Assembly: GCA_031284195.1 (NCBI GenBank)
Contig: JAITAI010000181.1
Span: 1 to 9,510 of the forward strand
DNA: 9,510 nucleotides
Reading direction: 5' to 3'
Source of the DNA: Treponema sp.
Lineage (GTDB): Bacteria; Spirochaetota; Spirochaetia; Treponematales; Breznakiellaceae
Positions 1-5,179 of the stretch are shown here, in pieces (position 1 is the first letter of the stretch; every line of letters starts with the position of its first letter). Position numbers and translations under genes: made by a program. Below the pieces are notes generated by a model. It did not search any database, was not told where the DNA came from, and worked only from the letters and a program-made list of their open reading frames with translations.

Positions 1-50
1 GGTGAGAAGATTCAGGCTTTTTATTTGAGTCTTGAGGTATGGAGGAACAG

Positions 51-692
51 ATGGATAAACAAGAGGTGATACGGTTTTTCGACTGCCTTGCCCCGTCCTG
101 GGATGCAGGATCTACCCCTGATGAGGCAAAGCTTGCGGTTATTCTGGATCATGCCGGGATACAAGCGGGTCTTTCCGTGCTGGATGTGGCCTGCGGTACG
201 GGAATCTTGTTTCCTTATTATCTAGAACGGGGGGTGCGCCGTATCATCGGAGTGGATATTGCCCCTGGTATGATCCAGCAGGCCCGGCTGAAACACCAGG
301 ACCCCCGTATTACCCTGATCTGCGGGGACATAGAAACCCTCTCCTGGTCTGAGCAATTTGACTGCTGTATGGTCTACAGCGCCTTTCCCCATTTTGAAGA
401 TCCCGCTCGTTTGATTACGGTCTTGGCTCAAACCGTGGCGCCCGGAGGCAGGCTCACCGTGGCCCACTGCGAAAGCCTGGAGCAGATCAACCGTCGCCAC
501 ATCCATCATGCCCAGACCGTCTCAACCCTGTTGTTACCTGCAGAGGGATTGGCTGCCCTGTTTGGACTGTTCTTTGAAGTCGATAGTATAGTATCCACTG
601 AGGGGATGTACGTGGTTTCAGGCATTAAGAAACCGGGAGATCCCTGTATGGGGCATAGAGTAGCCTCTTCTTTCGCAGGTTCCCTGGTATAA
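51..692 (+). CDS. Class I SAM-dependent methyltransferase
   Basis: This gene probably transfers a methyl group from S-adenosylmethionine; the acceptor cannot be told from sequence. The Rossmann-type fold shows motif I VLDVACGTG at residues 43-51, the acidic strand-2 end GVDIAPGMI at 67-75, GDIETL at 92-97 and the post-motif loop APGGRL at 130-135. A later stretch, EQINRRHIHHAQTV followed by LLPAEGLAALF, resembles the 'EEIN..H......LP' region of small methyltransferases common in anaerobes. The start at 51 gives 213 residues and has GGAGG at 41-45 with 5-base spacing. An in-frame ATG at 39 would add four residues, but the GAGG before it is only one base away, so it is less likely. The tail after about residue 190 looks like a loose extension. 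No signal peptide is seen, so it is probably cytoplasmic. The gene in front lies outside the window, so operon context is unknown. Confidence 0.87.
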   Translation: MDKQEVIRFFDCLAPSWDAGSTPDEAKLAVILDHAGIQAGLSVLDVACGTGILFPYYLERGVRRIIGVDIAPGMIQQARLKHQDPRITLICGDIETLSWSEQFDCCMVYSAFPHFEDPARLITVLAQTVAPGGRLTVAHCESLEQINRRHIHHAQTVSTLLLPAEGLAALFGLFFEVDSIVSTEGMYVVSGIKKPGDPCMGHRVASSFAGSLV

Positions 693-694
693 TA

Positions 695-720
695 ATCTCC
701 GGTAGCGCTGTATCGGGGAT
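695..720 (+). terminator. Hairpin just after the methyltransferase
   Basis: ATCTCCGGTA pairs with TATCGGGGAT (10 pairs, two of them G-U in RNA) around the loop GCGCTG. It begins two bases after the methyltransferase stop codon. There is no T-run behind it, so it may be a weak terminator or an mRNA 3' stabiliser. Confidence 0.35.
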
Positions 721-972
721 AGTTCACTGAGATTTCACTCTATAAGAACGCGTGTCTTGATTATACCGGGGATGGCAGCGCTGCTATTACCCGAACCGTC
801 AAAGCTGATTCTCTCATGATGTTAGATCACGACCATGAACAGGCTTAGGGAGGCCGACGCCCCAGGCTTAATTCAGGGTCGTGAACAGCCGGAGAAGATC
901 GCCCTCCTCCTTGACCAGGAGGATCCATACCGGGAAAAGGCTACTGCAGAAACCACCCAGGGTATGAAAACC

Positions 973-1000
973 GCTCGGCTTCCGAGAAAAGCCGCCGAGC
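973..1000 (-). terminator. Possible terminator of the trmB-ligA operon
   Basis: GCTCGGC and GCCGAGC form an inverted repeat around a 14-base spacer, with CGGCTT/AAGCCG able to pair inside as an alternative. Read on the minus strand it is followed by GGTTTTC, a poor T-run. It lies about 117 bases past the ligA stop, so the assignment is tentative. Confidence 0.3.
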
Positions 1001-1116
1001 CTCTTATAAACGAAAGCCAGGACAGGGATAGGGTCAAGGACGCTGAAAACCGGATATTCGCGGCTTCCAAGAGCACAAGAAAAACCTCGATATACCGGTT
1101 ACGGGAGTCTCTCAAT

Positions 1117-3072
1117 TCACGGTGTGACGAGCTTAGCCAAAAATTGTTCCTCGCTGATCATGGGGATCCCCCAGTTCTGGGCCTTCTTGTTTTTGGAAGA
1201 ACCCGATTCAGGATACTGGGTTTCGAGAAAGGACAGGTCCTTCGCCACTGCGGATTTCACCGTACCCCCCAGGGTCTTTACCTTTTGGCTTGCCTCACTG
1301 CGCTTCATGGTGGAGAGTTCCCCGGTGAAGCAGAAGGAAAGACCCCGCAGGGGCTGGGCAGTATCCGGCGGAGGAGGGGCAAGGGAGATGATCCCCGTGG
1401 CTAAGACTTTATCCATATCCTCTGCGGTTTCTACTAAACCCGTACAGATGGTTTGAGCGGTAATGTCCCCCAAACCGTACACCTTGGCTAGATCCTCCAC
1501 CGAGGCGGCACGGAGCTTGTCCAGGGTATTAAAGCCCGCAGCAACCACCTTTTCCATAATGGTTTCTCCCACCCCCTCAAAGTCAAAGCCCGCCACCAAT
1601 GCCGCTAGGGATACAACGCGGGGGGTCCGAATATGGCGGATCACCTTAGCCGCGGAAAGGTCCCCCATACGCTCGAATTCCGCTACCTCTTCCTGGTTGA
1701 GGGTATACAAATCACTGATCCCCTGGATCCGTTTCGTATCAAAGAGCTGACGGAGCAGCTTCTCCCCCAATTCCCGGATATCTAGAACCGCAACCCATTT
1801 GTGGATCCGGTGGAGGATCCGTTTGGGACACTCTGGATTGGGACAATAGAGCCGGCTTCCCCCATCTTCCAAGCGGGTTCCGCAGGTTCCGCAGGTAGTG
1901 GGAAAGGGGATATCCTGGGTTTCCCGCTCCCCCGGTACTGCTCCTGCTGGAGCAAGTCCTTCGATCTTCGGGATGATTTCCCCTCGTTTAACCACTGAAA
2001 CCGCCGACCCTATTTTAAGGTCCAAGGATCGAATCATGTCGGGGTTATTAAGATTGGCCCGCTGTACCGTTGTCCCGGCCAGGCGTACCGGGTCCACCAC
2101 CCCGATAGGGGTATAGGTAGACCCGGATTCGCTCCACTCTACTGCGCGGAGGATGCTGTAGGCCACCTCTAAGTCAAATTTAAAGGCGATTTGCCGTTCA
2201 GGCCGGTCCCGGCGGAGATCCGCCATATCGGTCTTCTGGTCTTTCACCACGAGGCCGTCAATGTCCACCGGTAGGGAAGCTCGCTGTTCCGCTACTTCCT
2301 CCCGGTAGGCAATGACCGCTTCCGCATCGGTAAAGGTCTTGGTTTCCGTAACCTTAAACCCCCGCTCTTTAAGCCAATGCACCTTTGCGAGCTCATCCTG
2401 AAAGTAACCGTCATCCCCCACAGCCGCTGCATCGTAGCAGATCAAGGACAGATCCTCACAGCCCTCCCCATCTTTGCGCCGCATAAGGCCGTTAGCCGCA
2501 TTTCGGCAGTTGGCCTTTTCCCGGTACTGTTCCTTCCAAACCTGCCGGGTCATCACCACTTCTCCCCGAACCCCCCCGGTAAAGGGAACATCCAGTTCTG
2601 GGATCACCCCAGCCATGCGCCGGGCATTCCGGGTGATCTCATCCCCCACTAACCCGTCTCCCCGGGTAATCGCCTGGACGAGTTTTCCCTGTTCATATTG
2701 CAGTTCCAAACTGGCCCCATCCAGTTTGTACTGAACCACAAAGGTTTCCGGGGCGATTTTCGCTGCCCAATCCCGGAATTCTTCAGGATTCGCCGCTTTG
2801 TCCTGGCTTCCCATAGGGATGAGGTGCCGGGCTTTGGGAAAGCCGTCTATTGCATCTGCACCTATCCGGTGAAGTACTGGACTATCGGGTTTACGCTGCT
2901 TGAGGGTATCCCAGAGCAGATCAAATTCTTGGTCAGAAATCTCCGCCTCACCATTATAATAAGACGCTTGGTAGGCGCGGATCTGGGCTTCTAAGGTTTC
3001 CACGGTTTGCTCTAGGGCAGTCTGGGAATTCTTTGGTTCATGGCAACTTGCCTGAGTTGGGGTATGCTTCAT
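1117..3072 (-). CDS. ligA: NAD-dependent DNA ligase LigA
   Basis: This enzyme seals nicks in duplex DNA (Okazaki fragments, repair) using NAD+ as AMP donor, in the cytoplasm. At 651 residues it is near the usual length of about 670. Domain Ia has the NMN-binding region with YY at 38-39 and ISDQEFD at 45-51. The adenylation domain carries KLDG at 116-119 (K116 is the adenylated lysine), RGDG at 137-140, GEVV at 170-173, DGLVVK at 272-277 and AFKF at 296-299. The OB-fold stretch GVVDPVRLAGTTVQRANLNN spans 324-343. A Cys4 zinc finger uses C394, C397, C410 and C415. Helix-hairpin-helix repeats fill about 425-555, and a BRCT domain runs from about 574 to the end. The region after domain Ia reads MGSQDKAANPEEF instead of the common MLSLDNAF; I believe this is a spirochaete form. 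The start ATG overlaps the trmB stop, and GAGGT lies 6 bases upstream, supporting coupled translation. All catalytic motifs are present. Confidence 0.97.
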   Translation of the reverse strand: MKHTPTQASCHEPKNSQTALEQTVETLEAQIRAYQASYYNGEAEISDQEFDLLWDTLKQRKPDSPVLHRIGADAIDGFPKARHLIPMGSQDKAANPEEFRDWAAKIAPETFVVQYKLDGASLELQYEQGKLVQAITRGDGLVGDEITRNARRMAGVIPELDVPFTGGVRGEVVMTRQVWKEQYREKANCRNAANGLMRRKDGEGCEDLSLICYDAAAVGDDGYFQDELAKVHWLKERGFKVTETKTFTDAEAVIAYREEVAEQRASLPVDIDGLVVKDQKTDMADLRRDRPERQIAFKFDLEVAYSILRAVEWSESGSTYTPIGVVDPVRLAGTTVQRANLNNPDMIRSLDLKIGSAVSVVKRGEIIPKIEGLAPAGAVPGERETQDIPFPTTCGTCGTRLEDGGSRLYCPNPECPKRILHRIHKWVAVLDIRELGEKLLRQLFDTKRIQGISDLYTLNQEEVAEFERMGDLSAAKVIRHIRTPRVVSLAALVAGFDFEGVGETIMEKVVAAGFNTLDKLRAASVEDLAKVYGLGDITAQTICTGLVETAEDMDKVLATGIISLAPPPPDTAQPLRGLSFCFTGELSTMKRSEASQKVKTLGGTVKSAVAKDLSFLETQYPESGSSKNKKAQNWGIPMISEEQFLAKLVTP

Positions 3073-3782
3073 TTTTTGACCTCAAAAATAATCTCATACA
3101 CTTCATGGGCTTTATCAAGTCCTTTTCGCTCAAAAGCGGTTTCAGGCCGCCAGAGCTGAGGCGGGGCAAAACCCTTATAAGGATTCACCAGGCTCGGAGT
3201 GGCGGCCAGCTCTCCCAAGGCCCAATCCCCATAGCCGGCCCAGTCGGTAACCATGTAGATATACCCGCCGGGACAGAGCTTACAGGCCAGCAGGTTCGTA
3301 AAAGGCCGGGTCATAAGCCGCCGCTTATGATGCCGCTTTTTGGGCCAAGGATCCGGGAAAAACACATGAAAACCCTGGACTGAACGGCCGGGGATCATGG
3401 TTTCAAGTACTTCCACTGCATCCGCTTCGATGATCCGGAGATTCCCTAAATGCCGCTGCTCAATCTCCCAAAGAAGCCGTCCAATACCCGGACGGTGGAC
3501 TTCAATTCCCAGGTAATTGACGCGGGGATTATCCTGAGCAATCTGGGCAGTGGCCATACCCATACCAAAACCTATCTCGATGATCAGCGGCTGATCCGTA
3601 CCAAAGAGGGCTTCGTAGTCTAAAGGGACTGGGTTATAGGGAATACCATAACGGGGAAGGAGGGTTTCATAAGCCCGGCGCTGGGCCTCGCTCATACGAG
3701 CGGATCGACGCACATAACTTTTAATCCGGTAGGACTGGGTTACTTCTTGCATCCGAGGAGTGTACTGCTTATGGGAGGGCAT
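3069..3782 (-). CDS. trmB: tRNA (guanine-N7-)-methyltransferase TrmB
   Basis: TrmB methylates G46 in the variable loop of tRNAs to m7G using S-adenosylmethionine (EC 2.1.1.33). The 237-residue protein shows IEIGFGMG at 68-75, GIEVHRPGIG at 92-101, ADAVEVL at 120-126, the family hallmark FFPDPWPKKRHHKRRL at 141-156, TDWAGYGDW at 179-187 and TAFERKG at 215-221 near the C-terminus. All expected substrate-binding segments are present. About 55 mostly basic or polar residues precede the fold, a normal length. The ATG at 3782 has no clear Shine-Dalgarno. Later in-frame ATGs (residues 11 and 30) are no better, so the first is kept. The gene leads the operon with ligA, whose ATG shares bases with this TGA. 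Confidence 0.96.
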   Translation of the reverse strand: MPSHKQYTPRMQEVTQSYRIKSYVRRSARMSEAQRRAYETLLPRYGIPYNPVPLDYEALFGTDQPLIIEIGFGMGMATAQIAQDNPRVNYLGIEVHRPGIGRLLWEIEQRHLGNLRIIEADAVEVLETMIPGRSVQGFHVFFPDPWPKKRHHKRRLMTRPFTNLLACKLCPGGYIYMVTDWAGYGDWALGELAATPSLVNPYKGFAPPQLWRPETAFERKGLDKAHEVYEIIFEVKK

Positions 3783-3848
3783 AACAAGTCAGGTATATGG
3801 GCGGACCGGATAAGCGTATAGAAAATTCCGGGGAACCTCTCGGCCCCC

Positions 3849-3879
3849 GTATAAGTATAACATTGGCCACAGACTGCAA
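3849..3879 (-). promoter_or_regulatory. Weak candidate promoter for trmB-ligA
   Basis: Read on the minus strand, TTGCAG (3879-3874) precedes TATACT (3859-3854) and the overlapping TTATAC (3854-3849). Spacing is 14 bases to the first and 19 to the second, so neither is ideal. A small CGGGG/CCCCG hairpin lies just downstream (3829-3849), in what would be the leader. Confidence 0.25.
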
Positions 3880-3983
3880 AGGTCCGCAGGCGGCCTAGGT
3901 TTCCATATTAAAGAAGCCCAGGGCCTGCCTAAGAAAAACCTTTTCCAGGGGGTTTATGCTGCCGCCTATGGTGGCGTTCCATC

Positions 3984-4013
3984 TTGTTTTTATGCCAAAG
4001 GTACGGGTATATT
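3984..4013 (+). promoter_or_regulatory. Candidate promoter for the VWA-like gene
   Basis: TTGTTT (3984-3989) and TATATT (4008-4013) are 18 bases apart. Transcription would start close to 4020, only a few bases before the start codon, which leaves little room for the AGAGAAG ribosome site. The real promoter may therefore lie further upstream, for example beyond the short GCCGCC/GGTGGC hairpin at 3961-3975. Confidence 0.25.
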
Positions 4014-4025
4014 TAGAGAAGCGTG

Positions 4026-4595
4026 ATGGGTATGAAAAAAAAACACCGGTTTATACTCTTGATAGGCCTTTTATTCCCCGCTGTTCTTGGGGCCGGGGAT
4101 AAACGGAACATCCCTATGGAGCTGTTTTTGATTATTGATGGTTCTTCCACCCTTAAAAACGTACAACCTGCAATAGTGCGGTGGTTAAACGAGCAGGTGG
4201 TGGATAGAATACTGCAGGAAGGGGATCGGCTCACCATCTGGCTTGCAGCGGAAACAGGGGAAGTGATCTTTTCAGAGACCCTCAAGGGAACTGGGGATAA
4301 AGCACGAATTAAACGGGTACTCCAATCCCTGCCATTTCAGGGGGGAACCGCGAATTTTGCAGGAGCCATCCGGGATGCTACTGCGCGGGTCCAGCAGTCC
4401 CGTTCCATGGTCTATACCCTCTTGATAAGCGGTTCCACCACGGGGCGTTCCCCTTCCTTGGGAGGGGATGCGGTGGGGCTCCTGCGTTTCACCAGAGTGG
4501 AAGAATTTTCCGGTTGGCGGGCCATGGTCATAGGCTTGGGACTGACTGCCCGGGTACAGCAGGCTGCAGCAGCGTATATGCAGGGAGATCGCTGA
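4026..4595 (+). CDS. Exported VWA-domain-like protein (Tp0750-like)
   Basis: This 189-residue protein has a signal peptide: MGMKKKHRF, then a hydrophobic run ILLIGLLFPAVLG, with probable cleavage near residues 22-23. It has no lipobox cysteine. The mature part reads like a von Willebrand A fold. Strand 1 ELFLIIDGSST carries the first metal-site motif as D38-x-S40-x-T42. GGTANFAGAI supplies a likely second-loop threonine (T108). The strand YTLLISGSTTG sits where the family usually has a TDG aspartate, but here reads SGS (135-137), so the metal site looks incomplete. The start at 4026 is chosen because AGAGAAG (4015-4021) is 4 bases away; GTG 4023 and ATG 4032 are alternatives. The next gene on this strand resembles Tp0751. 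In T. pallidum a VWA protein, Tp0750, precedes Tp0751, so this is probably its counterpart (inference). The stop codon touches the first partial unit of the tandem repeat. Confidence 0.75.
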   Translation: MGMKKKHRFILLIGLLFPAVLGAGDKRNIPMELFLIIDGSSTLKNVQPAIVRWLNEQVVDRILQEGDRLTIWLAAETGEVIFSETLKGTGDKARIKRVLQSLPFQGGTANFAGAIRDATARVQQSRSMVYTLLISGSTTGRSPSLGGDAVGLLRFTRVEEFSGWRAMVIGLGLTARVQQAAAAYMQGDR

Positions 4596-4613
4596 ACCGA
4601 GCCTATGTGCGGG

Positions 4614-5096
4614 TTTTCACTAAGCCTATGTGCGGGCCTTCACCGAGCCTGGGTACGGGGTTTCACCAAGACTGAGTACGGGGTTTCACCAAGACTAGGT
4701 GTGGGTCTTCAGCAAGGCTGGGTGCAGGGTTTCATCGAGTCTTGGTGCAGGTCTTCACCGAGGCTATGTGCGGGGTTTCACCGAGCCTAGGTGTGGGTCT
4801 TCACCAAGACTATGTGCAGAGTTTCATCCAGCCTATGTGCGGGTCTTCATCGAGGCTATGTGCAGGGTTTTACCGAACCTGAGTACGGGGTTTCACTGAG
4901 CCTAGGTGTGGGTCTTCACTAAGGCTGGGTGTGAGTTTTCACCGAGGCTATGTGCAGGGTTCCACCGAACCTGAGTGCGGGTCTTCACCGAGGCTGGGTG
5001 TGAGTCTTCACCGAGCCTGGGTACGGGGTTTCACTAAGGCTATGTGCAGGGCTCCACCGAACCTGAGTGCGGGGTTTCACCGAGGCTATGTGCAGG
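4614..5096 (+). repeat. 23-bp minisatellite, 21 full tandem copies
   Basis: I cut the array by hand into 21 consecutive units of exactly 23 bases with no spacers and no length change. A typical unit is GTTTCACCGAG followed by GCTATGTGCRGG; variants start TCTTCAC, TTTTCAC or GTTCCAC and end GGTGTGGG, GAGTACGGG or GGTGCAGG. A 19-base partial unit (4595-4613) precedes it and overlaps the last base of the VWA stop codon. A degenerate unit starting GTTTCACAAGG follows at 5097. Most units keep the centre AG-N-CT flanked by CAC and GTG, so each could fold as a small imperfect hairpin. Because 23 is not a multiple of 3, the open frames crossing it (4605-4790, 4699-4899, 4931-5155) are repeat artefacts. 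There are no unique spacers, so it is not CRISPR. Confidence 0.95.
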
Positions 5097-5168
5097 GTTT
5101 CACAAGGTTCGGTATCCCCTGGGGGAGAGACAGGGTTTTACGGAATTTTCCATGAAATTAAAGGCAAT

Positions 5169-5173
5169 GAAGG
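5169..5173 (+). promoter_or_regulatory. Ribosome binding site of the OmpA-fusion gene
   Basis: GAAGG lies 6 bases before ATG 5180 and supports that start. Another frame opens at ATG 5152 and ends after about 15 codons over this start; I see no reason to call it a leader peptide. Confidence 0.6.
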
Positions 5174-5179
5174 TATATC

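Larger units (their letters stand above)
693..1116. other. Stretch without a convincing gene
   Basis: This 424-base stretch separates two convergent genes. Several frames are open on both strands. A plus frame from ATG 835 stays open into the ligA 3' end up to 1404 and has coding-like, charged content, but it has no ribosome binding site and would overlap ligA antisense by about 290 bases. A minus frame begins with TTG one base after the ligA stop (1115-873) and also lacks a ribosome binding site. None has a motif I recognise. No tRNA, tmRNA, RNase P or SRP RNA signature was seen. It could be a decayed gene. Confidence 0.4.

Noticed and set aside
1124..2994. Several plus-strand open frames inside ligA
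   Set aside because: Antisense shadows of ligA, whose domains cover the whole region.
4614..5096. CRISPR array
   Set aside because: Units are directly adjacent with no unique spacers, and no cas genes are visible.
4605..5155. Three open frames crossing the tandem repeat, giving Cys/Arg-rich repetitive peptides
   Set aside because: They follow from a 23-base unit lacking consistent stops; the frame cycles every unit and there are no ribosome sites. Repeat artefact.
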